Source: Haliclystus octoradiatus
Lineage: Eukaryota > Cnidaria > Staurozoa > Stauromedusae > Haliclystidae
Direction of reading: 5' to 3'
Assembly: GCA_916610825.1 (NCBI GenBank)
Contig: OU744453.1
Span: forward strand, 9,275,845-9,339,844
Length of the DNA: 64,000 bases
Part shown: one piece after another, positions 12,911-24,900 of the stretch
How positions within the stretch are numbered: the stretch's first letter is position 1
Layout: every line of letters starts with the position of its first letter
Program-made: the position numbers and the translations under genes
The notes under the pieces: model-generated
Database searches by the model: none
What the model was told of the DNA's origin: nothing
The model's input: only the letters and a program-made list of their open reading frames with translations

Positions 12911-15067
12911 ATTGGACTATCCTACTACAGAGATTTTAGATTTGCGAATGTGAACGATTCGAATGACGTATTGCCTGAGGTGCTGTCCAGTTTTCGGCAT
13001 AAATCGTTGTCACTTTTAATGCAAGATATTACAGTTACAAAGGTATTACCTGGTGTGGTTTGATATTTCTATTCATCTCTTCGTGTTGTACCGAGGCACT
13101 GAAATCACATACTTTCTTAATTGTATATTTTGAAGCTTCTCGCTTTAACCGACATATTTCACGGTGTTCCTGAATCTTGCGCATGCTCTAAACTATAAAC
13201 AGTCGGTGTTTCTTTTCTTTTTACTACATTTGAATTTTGTAAATTGCAATAGTCTAATCAAACTGACCAACATGAATTCAGAGTCATTATTGTGCATCAC
13301 TTCCAATAAATGTAACAAATGAAAGTCATTATTGTGCAACTATTCTGACAAAGTTTTATTTCTCTCTTTAGACGAATTTGCGGTTAAGAATACACATGTT
13401 TATATTTCAAAATATGTGGTGAAAATTCAACATTGACTCCTGATAATATAAATTAATGTAAAGTCATGTATGTAAACCATTATGTTTGTTAGTGGTCAAT
13501 TCCAGATAAGTGGCATCTATTCTGAATATCATCAGTTTTATTACAATGGTTCTATTATCTAATTGTTGGGTTATTGTTATTACAATTGTTACTATAATAT
13601 AATATACTTTCTTTAAACAGATGGTTGTCTTTCGGGTGCAGTTTTATAACATTTAGATGATTATGTTTCCAAATTTTTATAAAATTTGTTGCAGGATAGA
13701 ATTCCAGAGAAATACGATTACTATACGACGAGTGAATTTTGTAGTTTTATTTATTATTTATTATTATCTCATTGTCTCGTTTGACTTCCGCTAGAATCAA
13801 TTCAAACAGCACTTGTGCAACTAAATTTTGCTCTTTCCTCATCCGATTTCATGAATTACCTGATATATATATTTCATGCTATGTATGCTAAACTATGATT
13901 TGGTTTTATTTACAGACATCATATCACATTTCTACGGTATGCCTTCATTAATCATCTGTTCTGTATCATCACGTGACTTCGAAATGAATCCAATCATTCA
14001 TTTCTAGCTATGCTAATGCTATGTTACTAGTAGTAATGGGCTTCGACTTCAGGAGCCGTTGGATTGTGTAAGTGCAATGATCAAGCATACACTTCATCAT
14101 CATAATCATCATCATCATCATCATCATCATCATTTACTCAGAAACCTTTAACTTATACGTTTTTTCAAAGGACTGATACATGTTGCATACATAGCTAAGT
14201 TAACAGGATAACAGACATAACAGACATTAAGTAATAAAGAAGGGGTCAATGATTGGTAGGCATAAAGTATCTTAAGAACGTAAGTGCTTCTCAAGGAGAC
14301 ATTTTCGAAAGTAGGTCTGAATAAGTAACTTTAAAAATAAAGAAAATTGTAACTTTCGAATAGTTCGTCTAATTGCTCTTCATAGTCACTTTCAATGTAT
14401 ACAGAAATGTTTTCCAAGTCAACAAAAGAAATTTATACTCATTCAAGAACATTTCCAATGAAACAATGAGTTTTAGCAAAACATTATGCATAAAATGAGA
14501 CAATCGATCAATTGAAATGATATGATAAGCAGATCACCTTGCATTGCTAAATCGACAAGTTCTTATTCTTGTTATAGGTGAAATTTGATTCATCTCAAGA
14601 AAACATATATAGTTTTAAGCACAACTATTTCATTCATGTCACGTGATATGGTATTCATAAATATCGTTGGTTCTACAATCAACTATTTTATAGACGTTGA
14701 AAGTTATGTATTACTATTTGGACCATTGGTAACATTTCTGAAACAAATTGAACGAAAATCTGAATTGATAAGCAGCATTATCAATTATAGAGTATAGAGA
14801 TTTGTGATAATGTGATTGATAACACATCATGTACTCAATTATGAAATCAATCCGAAAATCCTTTCCACCTAATGTGGTATTTCAAATATGTTTTTGCTTT
14901 GTACTATCGATATATAGTTATTATTAGAATGTTATTAAAAATTTTATTTCGTTTCCTTCGTTCTGTGTTTTCGTAATATTATTTATGGATCTAATTATGC
15001 CCACTCAATATCCAATCCCATCGTAATAACAAAAATAGTGATGTTGTTTTTCGTGTTGACATTTCAG
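12911..15067. other. Intergenic / 5' flank of receptor gene, CAT microsatellite
   Basis: Contains a (CAT)n repeat at 14093-14135. No other gene recognised. Any noncoding first exon of the receptor gene should lie here or further upstream, because the coding first exon is preceded by a splice acceptor (tttcag at 15062-15067). Confidence 0.45.
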
Positions 15068-15072
15068 ATAAC

Positions 15073-15558
15073 ATGATCTGTGCTTCTTTGCCGTATTTGC
15101 CATTATCCCTATTGTTGTTATTGGTTATTAAATGCAAAACTGAACAAACGAACCCATGTCCAGAATTATGTCAATGTATATCAATGTCACAGATCATTTG
15201 TCGATTGGAAAAGTTTAAAGAAATACAATCATTAATAGCTATCAATGTCACAGAAATGTAAGATTGCGAAGTGTGGCTAATTGTTGTTGTTGCTGTTGTT
15301 ATTGTTATTGTTGTTAATGTTGTTGTTGTTATTGTTGTTGTTGTTTTATTTTTCGAACACTCCTAATTACAGGATGTATTCTAGCATCATAATACGGTAA
15401 TTATAGAGAATCAGTTGTCGATTCAAAGAAGTTCATAGAATCTCGTATATCAACGGTTTCTTAAAAATTTACACACTATTTGAAAAAGGACTTATCTAAT
15501 GACTTGATCTCTATTTCATTATTTATGTTAATACTGTTGTTGTTATCGTTGTTGTTGT

Positions 15559-15640
<82 letters not shown>

Positions 15641-18600
15641 ATTGTTGTTATTGTCGTTGTTGTAGGGGTATCACTTGCGTATCTTTTGTCTCCGATTTTC
15701 TAGTAGGTTATTTGTTGTTACAAAGCAAAATAAATTATAATAACTGCTATTATCCATCATGCTCAATAAGAAATTAATTTTATTAATAATATCTGCTATG
15801 CGAATACTCTGTAACAGTGCTTCTTCCTAAATTTGATTACCATGGACTGGCTAATCACGTACTTGTTTTACGTTGCAGATTGATTGATGCCTGGCCTCCT
15901 GACACCTACATTCCAGACAGTGACGGTCTTATCCACTCGTTGCAACGTTTGTAAGTTATTCCGTCTCACGTTCTGCATGAAAACCCTTTTAAGAGCTTTA
16001 TATTCGGGTTATACGCCGAACTTTACATGACTGTACTTTGTTTTTATTGGCTTCGAATGTATGCAAATGAGGAACGTGCGTTTGCGGGTTTTGTAGAAGA
16101 GGTGTTATATCCGTTTCGAATCATAGACATTTAAATTTGATATTTATTCTCTTTTGTCTCTTCGTCTTATCGTGTACGGTCGTGTCTGCTGTAGAAAGAG
16201 ATTTGGCTAACGACCATAGTAGCAGCTAGCATCTTTCCATATTGCATCAATTGCGGCACCTCATTCCATTATTATTATAGTAAAGGGTTGAGTCAAACAT
16301 TTCTATCTATTCTGCAATTATACTCCTGGTGCACATTTCCAAGGCCGCATGGATGAATATACTGTAGAAGATTAACTGTGCTTCTTTGAAAATCAATGAC
16401 ATGATGTTTGGACAATCCATGGATAACCTTCAACTGTTAGAATAGGATTGCGTTTAACCATAAACTATTATACCTATCACAGTGAAGCCTGTATATAACG
16501 GCCAGCTATGAGAGGTAGATAAATTGACCATTATAGACAGGTGGCCTTTATATACAGGTTTGATTCAATAGAAAATATTATTTTAGATATTGCAAGAGTG
16601 ACCACTATAGACAGGTGGCCGCTTTATAGAGGTGACCGTTATAACAGGTTTGACTGTACTAAGACTCATGTTTATTTTTATTATTTATTTCACAGGTCGT
16701 TGCCATCTACTTACGATTCCGCAGCTCTCGAATCTCTTTTTCGGAATGCTCCTAATTTGTCGATGGTACGGTGGAAATCAGAGCAAGCCGGTCAAACGCA
16801 GCTGCCTAAGGAATTCTTATTATCAGAATCAATACGTCATATGATCATTGAAAGTCAAAAGGGATTATGTAACTATGGTATTACAAGGCATAATATCGCC
16901 ACTGCAAATACATGCAAACGAACGTGTACTACAAAAACCATACAGAAGTTATTTTACTGTGTCTGTGAAGATTGCTCAACAATAAATAGTGCATCTATCG
17001 CTTCAATCCGATTACGATCTACAAATGGATCGGATAATAATACAGCATTATATAATGAAAAATACCCTAATAGTCTACTTCATGCCATGGTTATTGGTAC
17101 ATTGGGTGTAGTTACGTTATTGGTAAATTTTATATTTGTTGCGCATGCGTGTGTATCACGACCTATGACACCTTTACGTGTGTTTTCATTGGGTCTATTT
17201 CTCTTTGATTGCTGTATTGCGGAATATGGTATTGCTGTGGCAGCGTATTTAACACAGGAAGATGAAGACTGGGGAAATAAATTTTGTTCAGCAGTCGTTT
17301 CAGTTAAGATATTTGGTATATCAGCAGCGGTATTTGCTTTATTTTTAATGACATATCAGAAAGTGATTACTAGTGATACAAGTATTACAAGACAAGATCT
17401 TATATTTAAATCAATAGTCTATGTTCTGGAAGGAATGGTGATTGGTGGGATGTTAGGTATTATCGCATGGACAAAATTAGATAAATGGGACTACTTATGT
17501 GAAATCGTTTATCCCCATTCTGCATTGGATAAAATATTGATTAGTATTGAAGCTACATGTTATATTTGCATTACAATATTATTAATACGCTATCCTTATC
17601 ATAAATTTAAACATTGCCGTGATACAAAAAAAGAAGTTGTCAAGACAACCGTACCTGCTAATACGGCAGAAACAAGTCAGCAAAGTGCAATTCAAGCTAA
17701 TGTGCTAGCTACACCATTACCTAGCGATAAAGACTTTCCAATATTTGTTATTGTATTTATAACAACTGGAGCATGGTGTCTTACATATTTAGTAACTATC
17801 CCAGCTATTGTGCTCACAAACTCAAGACAGATTGCTTTCATCAGAGCATGCGCATTACTAATAGGTGCCATGCTACATCCGTTATTATTTACTATTCGTC
17901 AATATATAAGGTGTGACTGTTTTAAGTTTAATTGTCGCCGTGTGCAAAATCAAGGACGGATATCAAGTCAATCATCTTTTTATCAAGACCATAACATATA
18001 TAAACGAGGCCATAGACGTCGGTCGCTATCATTAGATGATCTTAAATTACCTAAAACGCCAACGTTATCTCTAGATATATTTAGACATAGAAAAATTACG
18101 GCTACTTCAAAGAGTTATCCGTTGTTAAGTTCACCTATTGATGAAGAAGAGACAGATGGAGGAACAATTATGGATGACCAGACGAAAAAGTCAGTGACAC
18201 CAGCTAGTCCATCTATGCCTGAATTTTTAACAACTTTTTTACATGGTAATTTATCGTCAAATGGAGGCTCACCTGAAATTATGTATTCGAATGAGAGAGG
18301 TTGTGGTAGTCTGCCTCTGATAAATAATAACGAACTCGATAAAGAAGTTGGAAAACATGTGGATTCCAAGCCTAATAAAGATAGAAAAATAAGTCTACCA
18401 TTGAAAATTGTAGTTATAGATACTGCACAACTCGATAAAAGGAAATCTTTAACAGAAAGTGACAATTCAATTTTATCATCTGTTATATGTAATGATCACG
18501 ATCGTAATCGGATATCTAGAGTACCTACCTTCATTCCATTCGATGAACCTGGACCTAGTGGTGTTCCTAAGCAACCTGATAATCTCAATAAATCACAGAA

Positions 18601-19258
18601 GGAAGATAAGCGTGCTCCTTTGGCTAAATTCAGCTATAGTACTGAGCTTGATAAAGAAGGTGATAATGAAGATGATTTAGATATTAAAATAGCAGAAAAA
18701 AGACCGCTGTGCTGCTCACCAATCGCAAATAAGAAAATTGATAAAACACCATCTAAGGAGAGCAAACAGAACAATGATATAAAGAAAAAACACAGAAAAG
18801 GGAATTCTAGTCGGGGTAAAGGAAAAAGATCACAGCCATTAGACAAAGAACAACGTGCAAAATTACTAACTAATAACCAAGCCTCTATTTCACTTGATAG
18901 CCTCGAATGGGATCCAGTGTTATCTAGTTCCAATGCCTCATCTCCCACACCAGAAGATGAAGATACTATTGCTTCCCCTATTCCATCGAAATGCCCATCA
19001 AAGTTTGCCACTGATGTCTTACAACAACAATCGAGAAATTCAGGGGCATCCATTGGCTCTGGTGCAGCTAGGAACTCTAGTTATAGCATGGACTGGGACC
19101 CAACCAGTGTGCAGAAAGTGAGAGACAGCATCTCGTTACCATGTGAATGGGAACCTTATTCTGTAGATGAACCTTCCTCGAATGGTGAAACATCAACTGA
19201 TCAAAATAGCCCTCCTAAGAAAACTAAAAATGATGTGGTCACAACAGAAAATCTATGA
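15073..19258 (+). CDS. LGR-like 7TM receptor with short LRR ectodomain (939 aa, 3 coding exons)
   Basis: Coding exons are 15073-15257, 15879-15950 (72 nt, typical of an LRR exon) and 16696-19258; all junctions are GT-AG and phases agree. Residues 1-21 are a signal peptide, followed by an LRRNT-like cysteine motif (NPCPELCQC ... ICR), about two degenerate LRRs and a cysteine cluster at about 144-179. Seven membrane segments lie at about 213-236, 247-270, 283-307, 324-344, 364-384, 433-457 and 464-486. Cys283 (start of TM3) and Cys354 (second extracellular loop) are placed for the class A disulfide. The DRY/ERW position reads YQK (306-308) and NPxxY reads HPLLF (480-484), so the G-protein motifs are atypical. 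The ~450-residue tail is Ser-, Pro- and acid-rich with three W-D/E-P motifs (Trp 824, 886, 904). The fold is clear from sequence; LGR kinship is inferred and the ligand is unknown. An upstream noncoding exon is likely. Confidence 0.82.
15281..15663 (+). repeat. GTT microsatellites in intron 1 of the receptor gene
   Basis: Two impure (GTT)n tracts, 15281-15345 and 15535-15663, lie in the first coding intron, 24 and 278 bases after the donor. The second yields a poly-leucine open frame that is only the translation of the repeat. Confidence 0.9.
16171..16240. repeat. Half copy of small foldback repeat (family of 53141-53224)
   Basis: CGTGTCTGCTGTAGAAAGAG followed by GGCTAACGACCATAG ... TAGCATCTTTCC matches the reverse complement of 53141-53224. 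Only one arm is present. It lies in intron 2 of the receptor gene. Confidence 0.55.
16490..16656. mobile_element. TA-type MITE (167 bp) next to receptor exon 3
   Basis: Starts CAGTGAAGCCTGTATATAAC and ends GTTATAACAGGTTTGACTG, followed by TA. Internally it has repeated GACCACTATAGACAGGTGGCC blocks in inverted arrangement. It belongs to the same family as 29614-29785, 48509, 61235 and 62083-62149. Its right end is only 39 bp before the exon 3 start, so it spans the likely branch-point region. It also lengthens the exon's open frame upstream in a way that is not coding. Confidence 0.75.
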
Positions 19259-19360
19259 CCTTATGTCGTGATGGCGAACTATACTATGATGACGTCATCA
19301 TTTGAATGACATCTCACACCAATAGTAATGAATTTGAAGCTGAGTTTCTGTATAGAAAGG

Positions 19361-19366
19361 AATAAA
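19361..19366 (+). promoter_or_regulatory. Poly(A) signal of receptor gene
   Basis: AATAAA 103 bases after the stop codon. A second AATAAA at 19642-19647 is a possible distal signal. Confidence 0.5.
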
Positions 19367-19837
19367 TCGATACATCATATCCATAGAGGCGAGATCATTT
19401 AGTAGCTGATATTTTACAAAATGTTTCAAATCAGAACTCATGTAACTGTTGGAGAAAATTGATACGAGTGGCTTGGAGAAGTTGTATGTTGTGCAATTTT
19501 TATTCAAATTGTCAGACTTTTTATTGTATTCAATAAGTTACTTTAATAATTTTTATTGAAGTAAAAATGTTAGAAAATTAAGATTGATAAGTCAATCAAT
19601 GAATCATCTAACTAAGTTTAACCCTTATACGGTATATACGAAATAAAAAATTTCAAGCCTTGTAATAATTGAATAAGTTAATTTATTAATAAAATTAAAA
19701 ATTGTACAGGTATCCTGATAGATTTAGGATAATGAAGAAAGCACAAGAACGATTATGCTAATGATTCTAATTTTGGTTTTCATAAAAAAATAAGTTATTT
19801 CTTTGATATCCTGGGCTACATAAGCGTGTGGCGTGTC

Positions 19838-20367
19838 TTAGGGAGGGGGTGTGTTTATATGGGGTGGACCAGCCTAGCAAAGTGAGGCAACACCTTCAAG
19901 TGAGATCAACATACACTATTGTTGCCTATTGTTGTCTATCGTTCTACAGTCGTGCGTTTACATGGTTACCTAGCCTGCGTCACAGATTAAAACATTTTGA
20001 TGATGTTAGGTCGTCGAAATGTTTGGTCTGTGACGCAGGCTAATGGTTACCGGGCTAACCCACCCAGGTAGGATCTCATCTGATGAGCAGTGGGATCCAT
20101 GGATCCCACCTGGCACAAGAAAATTTGCAATAAATCTAACATTTTAGATAAAAACATCAAGATTAATTAAGATTTAATTTATTATTTGTTATTTTCGTTG
20201 GAAAACTTGAAAAAATAAAAATGAAATTGATAAGAGGCTTGGAAATCGAGGTCAGCCCGGTGACTTATGCTGGACTGAAAGAGGGATGAAACTGCCTTAT
20301 AAATAGCCCGTCTCACCGTCAACCGGGCTAGCCCGACTCATATAAACACCCCCTTAGCCTCTTAGGA
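19838..20367. mobile_element. Probable foldback element with GGGGGTGT ends
   Basis: The left end (TTAGGGAGGGGGTGTGTTTATATG) resembles the reverse complement of the right end (CATATAAACACCCCCTTAGCC). Inside, GGCTAACCCAC and CCGGGCTAGCCCG motifs recur. The pairing is imperfect and the borders are approximate. It hosts the nested 72-bp insertion at 19971-20042. Confidence 0.4.
19971..20042. mobile_element. 72-bp mini-foldback with perfect 9-bp target duplication
   Basis: TAGCCTGCGTCACAGA at the left is the exact reverse complement of TCTGTGACGCAGGCTA at the right, and the inner AAAACATTT/AATGTTT pair also matches. The direct repeat ATGGTTACC flanks both sides exactly (19962-19970 and 20043-20051). 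Nine-base duplications are typical of Mutator-like transposition. Confidence 0.85.
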
Positions 20368-21462
20368 GAGGAATCCGAACTCAGAATCGAGCTAGTAGGC
20401 TCACATACTCCCCTTCGAATGACAATGCCATTCCTGAAGATATACATTGCGTGAATGTGAATTTTACTAAAGATGTGAATTAATCAGCGACTTCCCGTGT
20501 ATATAATCCTCGTGTGTCATTTTTATTTGCAATGAGTTGAAATCGAAAGAGAATGATATTGCGTTAATTCTATATACAATTTTTCATCTACTCTAAAAAT
20601 TTCAGTGAAATCTATTGGAAAATCACGTTGGAAAATAAATGATTAAATATCAAATGAGATCCATCTTGTTGCGGATAACTTGAATATATGATAGTGTAGA
20701 GGAAGCTGCAGCTCCAAATTATTTATTGAGACAAACCCTTGTAAAAATGAAAATAATTAATATAATATCAATTAACCCAGGATCCAGCGAACTCTGAAAA
20801 TGTTACAAGTCAACAAATAAAATGGTAAAATAATGAAAGGATGACTCATGAAATTACACATTGAATTAGATGCAATTTATATTGTCAACTAAGAATAGTA
20901 TATATAAATAATAGGAAAGAATATATGTGGTGTGATGATCGTGCCCCCAGGGGAGGGACAACTCGTGGGAACACAAGACATTTTGAGATTGTGCCATTTT
21001 ATCCATTTGAGAAAAGGGCTCAACATTTTTAGACATCTTGAAAATGATACCAAAAAAGGAAAAAAAACACTTTAAATTTCAAAACTATACCCATTCCAAG
21101 TGTCCCGCACGTATCTGGCAACTATATTGGAGATACCCTCGGGTTATGTAATTACGAACATTACTCCTGATCGAGATTCCAATATCGATTCATGTTTCAT
21201 TCTGGTAATTAAAGTCATTCATTCCAATCTGGCTCCTGATCAAGTAAAATATGCCATGTTGCTATAGGAATAAAATATTGACGCCCGCCTCATGTAAACA
21301 TTGGTGCTGCTTTGTGTAAACTACTGGACAAGCATGAAAAATGATTGACTGTCACAAAGCCTCCATTCACCAATTTCCATCTCTCTGCTTCATATCAACC
21401 TAGATTGGCATCTAGAATTATTTCGCAGAGATCATCAATCGATATTAATTCATTATAGGTAG
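20368..21462. other. Gene-free stretch upstream of PEX14
   Basis: AT-rich, no open frame of note, no clear terminal repeats. Confidence 0.45.
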
Positions 21463-21652
21463 CTACACTAAATATTTTGATAAATTAACTTTGTTAAGTT
21501 TTGTTTCGAATATTTCCAAAGATTTGGAAGAAATCACATCTTCAGAAAGGCTATTCCATGGACTGATGACTCTGTTGTCGAAGGCATATTTGCGACAATC
21601 ATACAGCGTATTTGCAGTTCATTTTTGAACGAATTCTCAAAGAGTGCCCACG
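21463..21652 (-). mobile_element. 5'-truncated LINE, ORF2 C-terminus
   Basis: Minus strand translation gives the standard non-LTR tail: RGHSLRI, then after a one-base frame change YDCRKYAFDNRVISPWNSLS and SLEIFETKLNKVNLSKY with a stop at 21463. The PWNSL string and the F-xx-KL-xK ending are hallmarks of CR1/Jockey C-termini. Nothing upstream on that strand encodes RT, so the copy is truncated. Confidence 0.75.
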
Positions 21653-21927
21653 AATGAGGGGACTCAGTACTCACTCACCGATTTCCATCATGCCCTGATA
21701 ATTATTGTATATTTTCTTAAAATATTTGATAAAATTTACCGTCATGCGGTTGCATTTCAGTGGAAAAAGGTGACTCTTGTGTGTTTCTATAGTCTGCGTC
21801 ATTTGATTACCATAGATAAAAGTTGAAAAATAAATGATCCATTTATATTGAAAAGTTGCTCAATCCGATATCTTAAATGTGAGAGAGTTTGCATAGCCTC
21901 ATTCTAATTATAATCTTACCAGTAAAC

Positions 21928-24900
21928 ATGGCGGGGAATGAAGAAGCTGATGTGAGTATTGCGTGAGCTGCTGTGAGCAGTTCTTCAAGTTTGTTGATTA
22001 TATTTTTCTCAAGATCTGGCATAGATAACCCTATTCATTACCTTAATTACGCAATCTAAAGATACACACGTACTAGTCTAAGCCAAGGTTATTCCAGCCT
22101 AGTTTGAATGAACAGTGAGGATGAAGCAGAAGGTGCAATGCTAAGAAGGCTTGTGGCGGCTGGCCGGCTGTTGTGTTCGTGTTGTAACCTATGTTGATAA
22201 TGTTAAACTTGCCAAGACCACATTTTTCTCATCACACACATTTTATACTATTTGTATAAGGCATTCCTTGAAGCATAATATCATTCAAACGCCTAACTAG
22301 CAAAGTAGCATTATTATTACGAAGTGGATAATGTTCCGGCAGCCGGAATCCTGAGTGCTAGAGATAATGTTCCGTGCGTCTTCTGCGCATGCTTAATGTG
22401 CTGTTTGCGTTTCTCTCACATTCATTCAAGATGCAATGGCGATGGACGGTCCTGTTTCTCGACCACGTTAATAACAATTCTGTTCATCAGTTTTATGATA
22501 GAATATAAAATAATTTAATTTAAAGTGCTAGAGGTTGAAAACACTTTATATGAGGGATTCACGACGCTGGATGCCACCGTTCTTCCAAACTTATAGAAAA
22601 AGCGAACGAACACGGCTTTGGTTTTGAGTTTCGAGGTTTTGACTTTTGGTATATGACAAAATCAGAATTGTTAGACAGCATATAGCATCAGTTACAGGAA
22701 AAGGAAATGACTAATAAGTAATTATCCCATATTATTACAAATTACCATAGTAAAAATGTTTTGAAATATTGTTAGGCAGCATAATATTCGCTAAAACCTT
22801 ATAAGCGCGCCAAATAAATGTCACGACACTCAAACATTAAAAACGCTGCGCTGGGTTGCATCGCTGAAAAGCTTCGATAAATCAAACACAGAATAAAATG
22901 ATTAATGCATAGATATGCTGAATATCGTTTTTCTTAATATTTATTTCAAACAGTCGATCCAATTTACGGTGTGGGTGAATTTTTTTACAAACTTTTTACG
23001 ATATAATTTTGGATCGATCGACACAGCCATGTTTACTATCTACATACGCATGCGCAAAGGACGCACGGAACATTATCTTTTGAAGACAGCTTTCCGGCAG
23101 CCGGAACAATATCCACCGCGTTATTATTAAGAACAATCTTCGGAATTGAAGAAAAATATTGCTGATTCAACAAGAGCTACATGTGTTTCCGTATCAAATA
23201 ATTTAGCACCAGCCATCGGAGTTTCACCAGCCATGTTTCATAATTGCTCAATCGCAAATATCAATGTAAACATTTATAAATAAACTAAAAAATTATTACT
23301 ATGTTACTTGTTCTTATTAATCACTTTGTTACATTGTTTATAATATACCATATCATCAGTAATAGAAAGTTGAAACTGTAAAGTGTATTGTGTTCTGATC
23401 ATTTTTCAAACTTCAAAATGCAAACCACAACTCGTGCAAAATGCAAAAGAGAAAAAGCTCTCCACCATTATCTCGCTCCAGCTCACTTCCTGTGACGTCG
23501 CTGTAATAGGAGAATATTTAATTTGATCACGTTAACAATAGCGATACGCTAACGATGAATACATTCAATACTATAGCAACAAAAACATCAAATAAATGTC
23601 AGTAATGTTTTAAACCAAATAGTTCATACTTTCCGTGAACTATGCTCTGATAGCACCACTCGAATCACTTCAGGGGAAAACTCGAAGGCGAAAATTACTC
23701 GCCGAGGCGGCTCGTAATTTTCTGATGCCTTCTCGTTTTCTCCTTACGTGCCTCTCGTGGTGCTATCAGAGCATAGTTCACGGAATGTATGAACTATTTG
23801 TTTAATATACATTGCTCGACATTCTGTAAAACATGCCTTTGGCAATTTTACAATTTGTTTTTCTTTTTCGGAATTTTTTTTGTGAATGTAGTTTGAGGTA
23901 AAATAAATAAATTGATGATTGATGATGATGATGAATACGGTGCAAATTCCGCACCTATTGTTTAGCTTATCAGAGCGAATATGATCTCCATATCGATAAA
24001 AATGAATCTTTTATAATAAATTATTTCGTAAAGTAGGCCTAATCGGGATGCAACATCAATTACTTTATTGCTGCAAATACTCGCTTCTTGAAAAAGTAAT
24101 TAATTACTTTCGTATTACTTTTCTCAGAAAAGTTATTAATTAGCCCTACCCATAAAATTACTTCCAAGGTAAAGATTTCCAATAACACATTACTTTTGTA
24201 ACGAATACTCACAACACTGAATGTAACTTGATATTTGCAAAATCCTGGAATGGGAAATCCATAATAGGCTATAATTGGGTTATTGAAAGTCCAAATTAAT
24301 AATTTCACTATTCTATCTCATTTAATATCAGCTACCCGGATTTTCTTGGTGTCATGTTCATGTTAAGTAGGGTAACTTATGTAGATAGTTAAATGAATCA
24401 CAAAATCTGTCAGCAAATTTTCATTTCATAGAGCCTATTTTTAATGTAACTAAAAAATCACACACTTGTATGTCTGTCACAATCGGTAATGTTTGTCACA
24501 TTGTGTATAGATCTTGATAATGCGACAGCACCTAGTGAATTGATATTGGGGGCCATACTCTTTGCTTTGAGCTTGAAAGTACAATTTTTTTATTTATTTT
24601 GTTAACTGTCTTTTTTTCATCGATAGAATGGCTCAGACGCACTTACGGAAACAATCGATGAAAGAAAGGTGGGTAGTTTGCCATTAAAGGAACTTGCAAT
24701 TTCTTGTTGTTGATCTTTTTCTTACAAAATTATGCAACCTTCGTTGTCATCTGTCTGACTGCGATTAGTGACTCTATTGCACATTTGTTAGTATACTATC
24801 GATTACATCACCAACATATAGGCTAATTAATTCTTTGTATAGTCCGTCTATTATAGCCAGGAGAATCAAGTAGCCTAATAATTGATTTTTTAATAAAAGA

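Noticed and set aside
15480-15665. 61-codon poly-leucine open frame
   Set aside because: It is only the (GTT)n microsatellite translated; it lies in an intron of the receptor gene.
16541-16695. Upstream extension of the receptor's large open frame with its own ATG
   Set aside because: This part is the TA-type MITE. A splice acceptor at 16695 and matching phase with exons 15073-15257 and 15879-15950, which give a signal peptide, explain the gene better.
18115-19053. Minus-strand frames of 116 and 139 codons
   Set aside because: They are antisense to the Ser/Asp-rich tail of the receptor; codon bias of that tail opens the reverse frame.
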